From Pseudomonadota bacterium (GTDB lineage Bacteria > Pseudomonadota > Gammaproteobacteria > Xanthomonadales > Xanthomonadaceae): a stretch of 64,000 nt of DNA. The notes below the pieces were generated by a model. The model worked only from the letters and a program-made list of their open reading frames with translations. It had not been told where the DNA came from and did no database searches. Location: positions 62,001 through 126,000 of the forward strand of contig JAFEBV010000014.1 in the NCBI GenBank assembly GCA_018242485.1. Reading direction: 5' to 3'. This document shows, piece after piece, positions 1 through 14,712 of this stretch (position 1 is its first letter; every line of letters starts with the position of its first letter). Made by a program: the position numbers and the translations under genes.

Positions 1-1868
<1,868 letters not shown>

Positions 1869-2033
1869 TAGCTCACTCGCCTGCAGACCGGCGTATCCGG
1901 ACAGACGGGCGTCAGCCCCCTGTTCGTTACGGGCATGAGCGCATCGCCGATGCGCTGGATTGCTGGAGCCTTCACTCCAGCGCAAACCCGTTACACTGCA
2001 CGCCCTTTATCGGCATGCGGAGTGGACGGCGAC

Positions 2034-3596
2034 ATGAAGGTTCTGGCTTGCGACGGCATCCATGCGGATGGCCTGACGATGTTGAAGGATGCCGGTTTCG
2101 AGGTGCAGGTCAGCGATCCGGTGAAGGATCAGGGCAAGCTGGCGCAGATGCTTGCCGACGTGGACGCGATCCTCGTGCGCTCGGCCACGCAGGTCGGAAC
2201 CGAATCACTCGCGGGCGCGGGCAAACTCAAGGTGATCGGTCGCGCCGGTGCCGGTGTCGATACCATCGACGTGGAAGCGGCCACCGCGCGCGGCATCGCG
2301 GTGATGAATGCACCCGACGGCAATACCTTGGCCGCGGCCGAGCACGCGATTTCGCTGCTGTTCGCGCTCGCCCGGCACATCCCCAAGGCCGATGCCGGCA
2401 TGAAGGCCGGGCAGTGGCCGAAGGCCGGGCTGACCGGCTTCGAGTTGGAAGGCAAGCGGCTGGGCGTGATCGGTCTCGGCCGCATCGGCGGCACGGTGGC
2501 GCGCAAGGCGCACGGCATCGGCATGGAAGTCGCCGCCTACGATCCCTTCCTGCCGGCGGCGGTGGCCGCGCGGTCGAGCATTCCGTTGAAGTCGCTCGAC
2601 GAACTGCTGGCTTGGGCCGACGTCATCACCCTGCACATGCCGCGCACCGCCGAGACCGCGAACCTGCTCAGCGGCGAGCGCCTGCGCGCGATGAAAAAGG
2701 GCGCCTGCCTGATCAATGCCGCACGCGGCGGGCTGGTCGATGAAAGCGCATTGCTGGAACTGCTCGATGCCGGCCATCTCGCCGGCGCCGCGTTGGATAC
2801 CTTCGCGGTCGAACCATTGCCGGCCGATTCGCCGCTGCGCGCGCATCCGAAGCTGATCCTCACCCCGCACCTGGGCGCATCGACCGGCGAGGCGCAGCAG
2901 GCGGTGAGCACCATCCTCGCGCGGCAGATCATCGACTTCGTCAACACCGGCGCGGTCGCCGGCTGCGTCAACCTGCCGCCGCTGTCGGCCGAGGCCGCGC
3001 GCGAGGTCGGGCCGTGGATGCCGTTGATGACCGCGCTGGGCAAGCTCGCCTCGCGCCTGCAACACGCGCCGAGTCAGTTGCACATCACCTACGCCGGTCG
3101 CAGCGAGGGGCTGGACACCCGCCCGCTCACGCGCCTGCTGCTGACCGCGCTGCTGGGCAGCGCCTCGGGCCGCGTCACCCCGGTCAACGCGCTGCACGAG
3201 GCGGCCGCGCGCGGGCTGACGGTGAGCGAAACCGTCGGCGGCGACAGCGAAGGTTTCGATCGCCTGCTGCGCGTGCGCGTGGTCGGCGAGCGCGGCGAGA
3301 GCCGGATCTCGGCGACTCTGCACCGCGGCCCGCGCGTGGTGCGGCTGGATGGCGTGGAGCTGGATTTCGATCCGAACGCGCACATCCTGCTGCTGCGCAA
3401 TCAGGACGTGCCCGGCATCGTCGGCGTGGTCGGCACCGAGTTGGGCAAGGCCGGGGTGAACATCGTCAACTTCTCGCTCGGTGCCACCGGCGAGGGCCAC
3501 GCGCTGGCGGCGATCACCGTGGATCGGCGCGTGGATGATGCCGCGCTGGCCGGGTTGCGCGGCAAGCCGGGCATCGCCTCGATCGAGATGCTCTGA
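2034..3596 (+). CDS. serA: D-3-phosphoglycerate dehydrogenase, long form with ACT domain
   Basis: The enzyme oxidises 3-phosphoglycerate to 3-phosphohydroxypyruvate, the first step of serine synthesis. The ATG at 2034 gives 520 residues; an upstream in-frame start at 1935 only adds residues unlike the family. An NAD-binding Rossmann motif GVIGLGRIGG lies near residue 145, the substrate arginine in NAARGG near 230, and the catalytic histidine in LTPHLGAST near 285. The length, with an intervening domain (about 325-450) and a C-terminal ACT domain (about 450-520), matches the mycobacterial and Bacillus type rather than the 410-residue E. coli form. In that type the ACT domain usually binds serine for feedback control. 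The stop overlaps the start of the next gene by one base (TGATG). Confidence 0.93.
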   Translation: MKVLACDGIHADGLTMLKDAGFEVQVSDPVKDQGKLAQMLADVDAILVRSATQVGTESLAGAGKLKVIGRAGAGVDTIDVEAATARGIAVMNAPDGNTLAAAEHAISLLFALARHIPKADAGMKAGQWPKAGLTGFELEGKRLGVIGLGRIGGTVARKAHGIGMEVAAYDPFLPAAVAARSSIPLKSLDELLAWADVITLHMPRTAETANLLSGERLRAMKKGACLINAARGGLVDESALLELLDAGHLAGAALDTFAVEPLPADSPLRAHPKLILTPHLGASTGEAQQAVSTILARQIIDFVNTGAVAGCVNLPPLSAEAAREVGPWMPLMTALGKLASRLQHAPSQLHITYAGRSEGLDTRPLTRLLLTALLGSASGRVTPVNALHEAAARGLTVSETVGGDSEGFDRLLRVRVVGERGESRISATLHRGPRVVRLDGVELDFDPNAHILLLRNQDVPGIVGVVGTELGKAGVNIVNFSLGATGEGHALAAITVDRRVDDAALAGLRGKPGIASIEML

Positions 3597-4246
3597 TGCG
3601 CGTGCTGCTGGTGCGCCACGGCGAAACGCCGTGGAACGCGGAAGGCCGCTATCAAGGCCAGACCGACATCCCGCTGTCGAGCATCGGCGAGGAGCAGGCG
3701 CGCAAGCTCGGCGCACGATTGGCGAACGCGCCGATCGCACGTGCGGTGGCCTCGCCGCTGTCGCGCGCATTGCGCACCGCGCAGCTCGCGCTGGGCACGT
3801 CGCGCGAGGCGATGCTGAGCACCGATCCGGGTTTGCTGGAGATCGGTCACGGAACCTGGGAAGGCAAGCTCGCCGCGCAGATCGCAGCCGAGGATGGCGC
3901 GCGTTTCAAGGCCTGGCGCAGCGCGCCCGATACCGTGCAGATGCCGGGTGCGGGTGGCGAGTCGTTGCAACAAGTGCTCGATCGCGCATGGCCTGCATTC
4001 GAGCGGGCCTGCGCCGGATTGCATGACGACCAGACCGTGCAGATCGTCGCCCACGACGCGGTCAATCGCGTCCTGCTGTGCCGGATTCTCGGCATCCCGC
4101 TGGCGCGGGTGTGGGGCTTCCGGCAGGCACCGACGACGTTGAATTTGCTCGAAGGCGAAAGTGCGGATTCGATGGAAGTGGTGCGACTGAACGATTGCGC
4201 GCATCACACCGAATTGTTCGGCGAGGCGGTGCACCGGGCGTTGTGA
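3596..4246 (+). CDS. Histidine phosphatase family protein, probable phosphoserine phosphatase
   Basis: This 216-residue protein belongs to the histidine phosphatase (phosphoglycerate mutase-like) superfamily. The phosphoryl-accepting histidine is in LVRHGETPWN (RHGE at residues 7-10) and the second histidine in QIVAHDAVNR near residue 153. Members include cofactor-dependent mutase, alpha-ribazole phosphatase and metal-independent phosphoserine phosphatase. The start codon overlaps the serA stop by one base, so the two are translationally coupled. No cobalamin genes are near. The context therefore favours phosphoserine phosphatase, the last step of the serA pathway; this is inference from position. 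A broad-specificity phosphatase or CobC remains possible. Confidence 0.85.
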   Translation: MRVLLVRHGETPWNAEGRYQGQTDIPLSSIGEEQARKLGARLANAPIARAVASPLSRALRTAQLALGTSREAMLSTDPGLLEIGHGTWEGKLAAQIAAEDGARFKAWRSAPDTVQMPGAGGESLQQVLDRAWPAFERACAGLHDDQTVQIVAHDAVNRVLLCRILGIPLARVWGFRQAPTTLNLLEGESADSMEVVRLNDCAHHTELFGEAVHRAL

Positions 4247-4552
4247 GATCCGACGACTTGCGATATCGGCGGCACGGCTGTGATTCCAGCGGCGAGCTTG
4301 CACATCGGACTGGAACACGCGCAAGCCTGCATGCTGGATGTTTGCCTGACCAACGCACGCCGATGCATCGGTGTTGTGTGGCTTCGGACTTTCAAGCCGG
4401 GTGGCCCTGAACGCCAGCCGGAACCTCTGCCGCCTTGGATGGTGGAAACGTTTCTCAACAGCGAAGCGGGCCAATGCCGAAATTGCAGGAGCAAATTTCG
4501 GCCGTGTCCCGGCGTTCTCGGAGGCGAAGCGGTGCTTCGCAAAAGCCCCGGC
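4247..4552. other. Intergenic region between convergent phosphatase and trxB genes
   Basis: These 306 bases separate two convergent genes. Reading frames run through on both strands, but none shows a recognisable protein or ribosome binding site. The only structure seen is a 7-bp perfect stem-loop at 4524-4540. Confidence 0.5.
4524..4540 (-). terminator. Stem-loop after trxB
   Basis: GCGAAGC-GGT-GCTTCGC forms a perfect 7-bp stem with a 3-base loop, 12 bases past the trxB stop. On the trxB strand the four thymines lie before the stem, not after it, so this is not a textbook intrinsic terminator. It may still stabilise the 3' end or act together with Rho. Confidence 0.35.
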
Positions 4553-5891
<1,339 letters not shown>

Positions 5892-6959
5892 ATGCACATC
5901 GGCATCCCCCGCGAAACCAAGACCCTCGAAGGCCGCGTCGCCCTCGTCCCCGCCGCCGCCGGCGATCTGGTCAAGCGCGGCCACGAGGTGTGGATCGAGA
6001 AGGATGCCGGGGTGAAGTCGGGTTTCAAGGATGCGCAGTACACCGCGCTGGGCGTGAAGATCGCGCCGGATGCCGCCGCGCTGTACGAGAAGGGCGAGCT
6101 GATCGTGAAGGTGAAGGAGCCCATCGCCGGCGACCTCAAGCACCTGCGCCGCGATCACCTGCTGTTCTGCTACCTGCATCTGGCCGCCGAACCGGCGCTG
6201 ACCCGCCACCTGCTCGACATCGGCTTGTGCGGCGTGGCTTTCGAGACGGTCGAACTGCCCAACGGCGACCTGCCGCTGCTGGCACCGATGTCGGTGATCG
6301 CCGGCAAGATCGGCGTGCAGGTCGGCACCCACTTGCTGCACCAGCCGATGGGCGGCAAGGGCAAGCTGCTCGGCGGCATGCCCTCGACCGAGCGCGGTCG
6401 CGTGGTGGTGTTCGGCGCGGGCAAGGCGGGCGGCGCCTCCGCCGCGCTGGCCGCGGCCGGCGGCGCCGACGTGACCGTGTTCGAAATGCGCCAGGACCGC
6501 ATGGACGAGATGATGCGGCTGGGCAACAACGTGACCACGCTGTATCCGTATCACGACGTCGTCGCGCGAGCCGTCGCCAACGCCGACCTCGTCATCGGCG
6601 CGGTGCTGATCACCGGCGCCAAGGCCCCGCATGTGATGACCCGCGAGATGCTCAAGGACATGGAAGACGGCAGCGTGGTCGTCGATATCGCCATCGATCA
6701 GGGCGGCTGCTTCGAGACCTCGCGCCCGACCACGTGGAAGGAGCCGACCTACGTCGAGGAGGGCATCACCCACTTCTGCGTGACCAACATGCCCGGCGCG
6801 GTGCCGCAGACCTCCTCGCAGGCGATCTGCGCGGCGATCCTGCCGTGGGTGAACAAGCTCGCCGGCGGCGACTGGCGCGGCAATCAGGCGCTGACCCGCG
6901 GCATCAACGTCGAGGGCGGCCAGATCGTGCACCCGGCGCTGAAGGACATGAAGGTCTGA
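5892..6959 (+). CDS. ald: Alanine dehydrogenase
   Basis: Ald interconverts L-alanine and pyruvate with NAD and ammonia. The 355-residue protein opens with the family sequence MHIGIPRETKTLEGRVAL. It has the substrate-binding FCYLHLAAE segment near residue 95 and a Rossmann motif VVVFGAGKAGG near 175, then a C-terminal HFCVTNMPGAVPQTSS region. It is slightly shorter than the roughly 370-residue Bacillus enzyme. GGAG lies 8 bases before the ATG. A small membrane protein gene follows after 4 bases. Confidence 0.94.
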   Translation: MHIGIPRETKTLEGRVALVPAAAGDLVKRGHEVWIEKDAGVKSGFKDAQYTALGVKIAPDAAALYEKGELIVKVKEPIAGDLKHLRRDHLLFCYLHLAAEPALTRHLLDIGLCGVAFETVELPNGDLPLLAPMSVIAGKIGVQVGTHLLHQPMGGKGKLLGGMPSTERGRVVVFGAGKAGGASAALAAAGGADVTVFEMRQDRMDEMMRLGNNVTTLYPYHDVVARAVANADLVIGAVLITGAKAPHVMTREMLKDMEDGSVVVDIAIDQGGCFETSRPTTWKEPTYVEEGITHFCVTNMPGAVPQTSSQAICAAILPWVNKLAGGDWRGNQALTRGINVEGGQIVHPALKDMKV

Positions 6960-6963
6960 GGGC

Positions 6964-7281
6964 GTGAGCGAGATCGATTCCCGGCAACACGTGGGCGCGA
7001 AGGCGTGGATGTGGCGGATCTTCCTTGCCGTCTATCTGGCTGCTCTTCCTTGGGTGGTTGCTTCGGACTTCATGCAGGGTCAGATAAAGCAAGGTTTCGT
7101 GATTCTGGCTGTGGCCGCCTCGTATTTGACGCTCTGGCTGTTCCAGTACAAAGGTTCTGCTTCGGTAACCGACGTAGTAAACGAAACTGCTGCGCATCGC
7201 GGCCGGTGGTGGTATCGCGTGGCAGGGGTTGCCAGTGTGATTTTCTGGATTTGCGCGATTGGCGCTGTTGCGGGTCGATGA
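6964..7281 (+). CDS. Small membrane protein of unknown function
   Basis: This 105-residue protein begins with a GTG four bases past the ald stop. Three hydrophobic segments are evident (about residues 15-33, 43-60 and 82-103), joined by short polar loops, so it should be an integral inner-membrane protein. I recognise no family. The tight spacing suggests co-transcription with ald, but no functional link is visible. A strong stem-loop 19 bases past its stop probably ends the transcript. The coding call rests on spacing and hydrophobic pattern. Confidence 0.65.
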   Translation: MSEIDSRQHVGAKAWMWRIFLAVYLAALPWVVASDFMQGQIKQGFVILAVAASYLTLWLFQYKGSASVTDVVNETAAHRGRWWYRVAGVASVIFWICAIGAVAGR

Positions 7282-7282
7282 A

Positions 7283-8173
7283 TCATGCAAATTTGGGGAA
7301 CCCCCGGCTCTGCCGGGGGTATTTACTGGCCTTGAAGAACAGCGCGAGGCACTGCAGGTAGGCTTGGTAGGCGGGCACGGAGAGCGTCCCCGCGCGCTGC
7401 ATCTGCGCGAGCGCCTTCGGGTCGGTGGCGATTTTCAGCGCGCTTGCGATCGACCGCGATCACGTCGTTGTTGCTGCGGTCGTGGTCCTGCAACCACAGT
7501 TCGAAGCCGTCCGCCGCGCGGATCAGCTGCACGGTCACCCGCAGCTTGTCGCCGCTGTATTGCACCGAGCCCTCCAGCAGGGTCGCCACGCGCAGCTTCG
7601 CGGCGATGTCCGCGGTGGCCTTGTTGCTGTCGCGGAAGGCGAAGGATGCGGTGCGCGACGCCACTTGGAGTTTCGGCATGCGGGCGAGCGAGTTGACGCT
7701 CTCCAAGCTGGGGGCATCGGCGAAGAAACCGTTGTCCTTGTCCGCACCGAGATTGTGGAAGGGCAGGGCAGCGATGGGCCGATCGACCGCGGTTTCGGAG
7801 GTCGCATCCTTGCCATCGCGATGCAACACGAACTGGTGTGCGAGCAGCAGCACGACCGCCAGCGAGAGCACCGCGATGATCGCGAAGACCAGCTTGCGCC
7901 CGGTCGAATAGCGAACCGTTTCCGGAACCTCGACTTCGCCCTCGCGCTTGAAGCCATCGGGCGTGAGTTCGTAGAACCACGACAGCGCCATCGCGCACGG
8001 GAAGCGTATAGCTGCGGCGACGATGGTCCGTCGCTGCGTTTCGGCCGGCAGGTTGAACGCCGGGCTGACCTAGGTGACGACCTGCAGGATCAGCTACGGC
8101 CCGCTGCGTACAGCGCCGCCGCGCGCAGCACGTTGCGGTGCTTGAGTTCGGCGAGGAAGGAGGGCTTGCTCAC
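7283..8173 (-). pseudogene. Decayed TolB/TPR-type membrane regulator
   Basis: Read in pieces, this encodes a common Lysobacterales family: an N-terminal helix (SKPSFLAELKHRNVLRAAAL), membrane segments, then a TolB-like domain (IAALPFHNLGADKDNGFFAD, VATLLEGSVQYSGDKLRVTV). It has at least four lesions. A one-base loss near 8097 and TAG at a probable tryptophan break the first membrane helix. A second TAG at 8070-8072 replaces an expected glutamine in VVT*VSPAFNL. Near 7437 a short deletion shifts the frame, so ALKIATDPKALAQMQ continues in another frame. The C-terminal TPR part is missing after about 45 further residues. The GTG start at 8173 still overlaps the stop of the upstream gene. The longest intact piece is 7323-7991. 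Confidence 0.8.
7301..7319 (+). terminator. GC-rich stem-loop between convergent genes
   Basis: CCCCCGGC-TCT-GCCGGGGG is a perfect 8-bp stem with a 3-base loop, followed on the plus strand by TATTTA. It lies past the stop of the small membrane protein gene and is probably the terminator of the ald transcript. It falls inside the degraded 3' end of the opposite-strand pseudogene. Confidence 0.55.
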
Positions 8174-9030
8174 GGTTTCTCCGCCGCGATGGCGCGCAGG
8201 TTTTTCAAGATGTCGCGGTTGTTGCTGGTCAAGTCCACCAGACGGGTTTCGAGATCGGCGATGCGCAGTCGCAGGTAGGGGACGAGGTTGGGATTGGATC
8301 GCAGCGCATTCGCCGAATCGGCGATGTCCTGCGCGGACAGCCCGGTGGTGCAGGGGTAATCGAGGTTGCCGTGGATGCCGGCATAGTTGCCGGCTACGAT
8401 GTAGCGGTCGCCGCAGCGGCGGGCCAGCGTGCGCTGCACGTCGTTCGGCAGGCTCATGCGGAAGGCTTCGCGATAGCGCGATTGCATGCCTTCAGTCACG
8501 AGGTTGTCCATCGTGGGTACGTTGTAGAGCCGCAACGCGGTGTCGCGCAGGACGGGATCGTGGATCAGGCCGATGGTGCCGGTCGAAATCAGCTCCGTGT
8601 AGGTCGCGATGTGCTTGTACCAGTGCCGGTACTGGGTGGCGCGGTAGGCGTTGACCAGCAATGCTTCGTCCGAAAGCGGTGCCTTGCCGTCGAGCGCGTC
8701 CACGGTGCGGTTGGCGCTGGCCAGCACTTCGCGGTTGTAGGCGATCAGGAATTGATAAGTCCAATCCGCGTCCCGCAGATCGGCTTTCAGGCGCGCGGTG
8801 AAGATCGCGGACTGTTCGTTCGTAGCACGCTGCTGGTTCCAGTTCGATGCCTGCATGCCGATGAACACGCCGAGAACGACGATGACCAGATCGATGAAGA
8901 ATTTTTTCCAGTGCAGGTGTCGTAACGTACCGGTGCCGCGATGTGATGACGAGTCGGTTGGCTCGGTTCCGGTGTGCTCGGATGGTGGTGCCGGATCGGG
9001 TTGGCTTGTATCGCTCATGTCCGAGGTCAT
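8170..9030 (-). CDS. DUF6090-like membrane-anchored protein
   Basis: This 286-residue protein has a polar, Pro/Ser/Thr-rich N-terminus, one membrane segment (FIDLVIVVLGVFIGMQASNW, near residues 46-65) and a soluble remainder rich in charged residues. The 'VLGVFIGMQASNWNQQR' pattern is typical of the uncharacterised DUF6090-type family; function unknown. A second in-frame ATG 12 bases downstream is an equally good start. Its stop overlaps the GTG of the decayed regulator, so the two once formed a coupled pair and this gene may be an orphaned partner. No frame damage is seen here. Confidence 0.7.
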   Translation of the reverse strand: MTSDMSDTSQPDPAPPSEHTGTEPTDSSSHRGTGTLRHLHWKKFFIDLVIVVLGVFIGMQASNWNQQRATNEQSAIFTARLKADLRDADWTYQFLIAYNREVLASANRTVDALDGKAPLSDEALLVNAYRATQYRHWYKHIATYTELISTGTIGLIHDPVLRDTALRLYNVPTMDNLVTEGMQSRYREAFRMSLPNDVQRTLARRCGDRYIVAGNYAGIHGNLDYPCTTGLSAQDIADSANALRSNPNLVPYLRLRIADLETRLVDLTSNNRDILKNLRAIAAEKP

Positions 9031-9069
9031 GCGGATGAGGAACGGAAGACAGTCATGGCGTGCTGGCGC

Positions 9070-10657
<1,588 letters not shown>

Positions 10658-10748
10658 AAAAGTCAGGCCACTTTCTCTTGCAGCGCATCGGCTTGCCGTG
10701 ATGCGCAGGTAGCGCCAGCCCGTTTTTTCCACGAACCACGGAACCCGC

Positions 10749-12179
<1,431 letters not shown>

Positions 12180-12222
12180 GTTCGCTGCGGTTCAACCGCG
12201 CAATTTCGGTACCATTCACACC

Positions 12223-13377
12223 ATGGCCAAGGAAAGACTTCTCCACTGCGTCGGCATCACCGACGAGGACAGCGCGCATCTGCGCCTGTTGCTGCGCGCG
12301 GCAAAGAAGGATCTGAAGGACGGCTGGTCGTGGGGGCCGGAGGGCAAGGCCGACGTGGTGATCGTGGATGCGCGGCGGTTGCTGGGCGAGTCGGCCAAGC
12401 GTAGGGCGCAGCAACGCGACGTGCCCTGCGCGGACGTGATCGGGCCGCGTGAGCGCCAACCAAGCGGGCCGTTCCTGCGCCGCCCGTTCAAGCGCGAAGC
12501 GGTGGTGGTGTTGTTGAACGGGATCAGCGACGGCAATGTGATGACGGTCGAGTCTGCCGCTACTGCATGGGGCGACGACGATATCGAATTCGACATGGGC
12601 ACGATCGACCTGTCGGCGCTGGAGGATCGCTACCCGGGCAGACAGGACGCTGGCGCGCACCGGATCGATCCGGAACAGGCGACGGCAGCTGCGAAGTCGG
12701 CATCGGCGGAACTGGCGTTCGACCTGTCGCAACTGCCGAATCCGGACGCAGCCGACGAGGGTGCTATCACCGCCACGCACTGTACCGATCACTCATCGGT
12801 ACCTGCAGCGGCTCCGCCTGCCGGCAGCGATTCATCCGGCTCCACGGAGGAAGCGTTCGAGGCTATCGACCCGAAGGCCACTTACGCTTTTCTGGACTTC
12901 TTCGAACGCCGGCTGTTGCGGGTTCCCTCACGCCTGACCTTGCCCGGCACACCGGCGCTGGACGTGGATCCGCGCACCGGCATGTTTCTGACGCAAGGCT
13001 CGCTGGCGGCGATGGAGCCGTACGCGCGCAAGCGCTGGCGATATGCCGACTGGCAGCCGTTGAGCCCGGCGGAAGCCGCCGCGATGGAGCGTTCGTCGTT
13101 CACCAAACCCTGGGCCGCGCTGGTGTGGATGTATCACTTCATCCATTCCAAGGGGATGTTGTCGCGCAAGTTCAATGCGACCGGCGAATTCCGTCTGCTC
13201 AACCGATTCAACGTGGCCGTCGAATACCCGCAGGTACACCGTGTCGGCGCGCAACTGGCCGTGCCGCGCAAGCTGCACGAGGTTGCGCGGATGAGCCGGG
13301 TGGACATCGACTTGGTGTTCGACGTCATCAATGCCTACGATTCGGTGGGCTATGTCGAAGGCCCGTTGCGCAATTAA
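12223..13377 (+). CDS. Uncharacterised receiver-like/helix-turn-helix-like protein, paralogue A
   Basis: This 384-residue protein has no family I can name. The N-terminal 105 residues look like a degenerate receiver fold: ADVVIVDARRLLG resembles the strand before the phosphoacceptor, and GPFLRRPFKREAVVVLLN resembles the end of a CheY-like domain. A low-complexity Ala/Asp/Ser linker (about 105-215) follows. The C-terminal 165 residues end in PRKLHEVARMSRVDIDLVFDVINAYDSVGYVE, a helix-turn-helix-like pattern. The protein at 14713-15648 shares both ends (WxWG, GPFLxRP, LVWMxxxxxSKGxLSR, PRKLxxxAR, DVxNAYDxxGY), so they are paralogues. A role in transcription or surface signalling is a guess. Confidence 0.75.
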   Translation: MAKERLLHCVGITDEDSAHLRLLLRAAKKDLKDGWSWGPEGKADVVIVDARRLLGESAKRRAQQRDVPCADVIGPRERQPSGPFLRRPFKREAVVVLLNGISDGNVMTVESAATAWGDDDIEFDMGTIDLSALEDRYPGRQDAGAHRIDPEQATAAAKSASAELAFDLSQLPNPDAADEGAITATHCTDHSSVPAAAPPAGSDSSGSTEEAFEAIDPKATYAFLDFFERRLLRVPSRLTLPGTPALDVDPRTGMFLTQGSLAAMEPYARKRWRYADWQPLSPAEAAAMERSSFTKPWAALVWMYHFIHSKGMLSRKFNATGEFRLLNRFNVAVEYPQVHRVGAQLAVPRKLHEVARMSRVDIDLVFDVINAYDSVGYVEGPLRN

Positions 13378-13535
13378 CGAAGGCCCATCACGTGCGACAT
13401 CCATCCTGCCGTCCGCTGGTTCCATGCACGCCTTGCCACGGATGGATATTGCGCTGCATTTCGCCAGGCATCTTCAGGCCCGGCGCCTGAATTTAATCCG
13501 AGAAAATCCTCTCTGCCCGTATTCCCTTCCACACG

Positions 13536-14075
13536 ATGCCTTTCATGAAGCCAATCTTCGTTCTTCCCTTGCTTACCGCTTCGGTGCTGTGCCTGCTCGT
13601 CGCCTGCTCCGGCAAGGCGCCGGATACATCGACCGTTTCCCAGGCACTTAGCCTGCCGCCGGAATCGGGCGCTGCCGTGGCCACGGACGCCGGTTCGACC
13701 GCCACGCCGGAGGCTGCGCCTCCCGGTGCAGCCTCTGCGCCAGCCGCTTCATCCACTCCGATTCCGGCGGCCACCGACGATATCTGGAAGGCACTGGACA
13801 AGCAGGGCTACGCCCTGCAGAAGGCCGTCGATGGCAATGCGTGGAAGGATGCGCAAGCCGCCGCGGATGCCATTCGCGACCTCTGCGCTGCCTTGCCGGC
13901 GCATGCGTCGAAACTCTCGTCCGACCAGCAGAATCAGTTACAGCAGCAGGTGACCTTGATCGCCACTTACGCAGGCAAGCTCGACGCGGCGGCCCAGTCG
14001 GGCAATGCGGGCGATGCGAAGGACAACTACAAGAAATTGAACGACACCCTCGGCGGGATTGTGCGCTTTCCGTGA
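13536..14075 (+). CDS. Predicted lipoprotein of unknown function
   Basis: The 179-residue protein (176 if the second ATG at 13545 is used) has a lipoprotein signal: MKPIFVLPLLTASVLCLLVAC with the lipobox LLVAC and the lipidated cysteine near residue 24, followed by serine. A low-complexity Ala/Pro/Thr linker (about 30-80) leads to a small helical domain rich in Gln and Ala (about 80-179). I recognise no family. It sits alone between the two paralogues of unknown function. Confidence 0.75.
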   Translation: MPFMKPIFVLPLLTASVLCLLVACSGKAPDTSTVSQALSLPPESGAAVATDAGSTATPEAAPPGAASAPAASSTPIPAATDDIWKALDKQGYALQKAVDGNAWKDAQAAADAIRDLCAALPAHASKLSSDQQNQLQQQVTLIATYAGKLDAAAQSGNAGDAKDNYKKLNDTLGGIVRFP

Positions 14076-14265
14076 GATCCGGAAGTCGGATGTCAGGCGC
14101 TTTCGGGATCCTGCGGAGCTGCCGGCGGGCCGTGCTCTCGTCGGGGGTGCGCATGCAAAGATCCGCGCGAGAACATCGCGCCCCCGGTTTGGGGACGGGA
14201 GGCGCGTTGCGCACGAGGAGAAATGACTGCGGTTGTTCTTGCGGTTCTTCCCGGGCGGGCGCAAG

Positions 14266-14655
14266 TCATTGGAGCGCGCGTTGAACCACCGCCGTGTCGG
14301 TGTGCTGCCGGAACGAAACGACGCGGTCGGCGTCGAATTTCCAGACGTGAACGAAGGGCGCCTTGAAACTCTTTCCGGTAGCCTTGTACGTTCCGCTGTA
14401 TTCGCCGAGGGCGATCACCGTATCGGCGTCGGCGACGAATTCGTGAGGCACGGCGGCATACCCGTCCCATTCGGAGCCGAGTCTGGCGAAAACCTGTTGC
14501 AGCACGGCGTCGGGGCCTACATAGGTGCCGCCGTATGGAAAGCCTTCCGCTTCAGTCCAGCGGATGTTAGGTGACAGGGTTGCCAGTACGGCAGGAATGT
14601 CGCCGCGCGCAAAGGCTGCATACAGATCGGCGATCGTGTTGGAATGTCCGGCCAC
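14266..14655 (-). CDS. SnoaL-like / NTF2-fold protein
   Basis: This 129-residue protein has the pattern of the SnoaL-like branch of the NTF2 fold: an opening helix IADLYAAFARGDIPAVLATL, the WTEAEGFPYGGTYVG segment, a V/F-rich strand series and a late FVHVWKFDADRVVSFRQHTD. Such proteins are small cone-shaped enzymes or binding proteins; many are stress-related and uncharacterised. The length is typical. No operon partner is evident, and the 190-base gap to the lipoprotein gene holds nothing I recognise. Confidence 0.8.
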   Translation of the reverse strand: MAGHSNTIADLYAAFARGDIPAVLATLSPNIRWTEAEGFPYGGTYVGPDAVLQQVFARLGSEWDGYAAVPHEFVADADTVIALGEYSGTYKATGKSFKAPFVHVWKFDADRVVSFRQHTDTAVVQRALQ

Positions 14656-14712
14656 TTTGTTTTCCCCAGTCTGGATGCAAGTTTCGATTCGCCGCCCGAT
14701 ACGCGAATGCGG

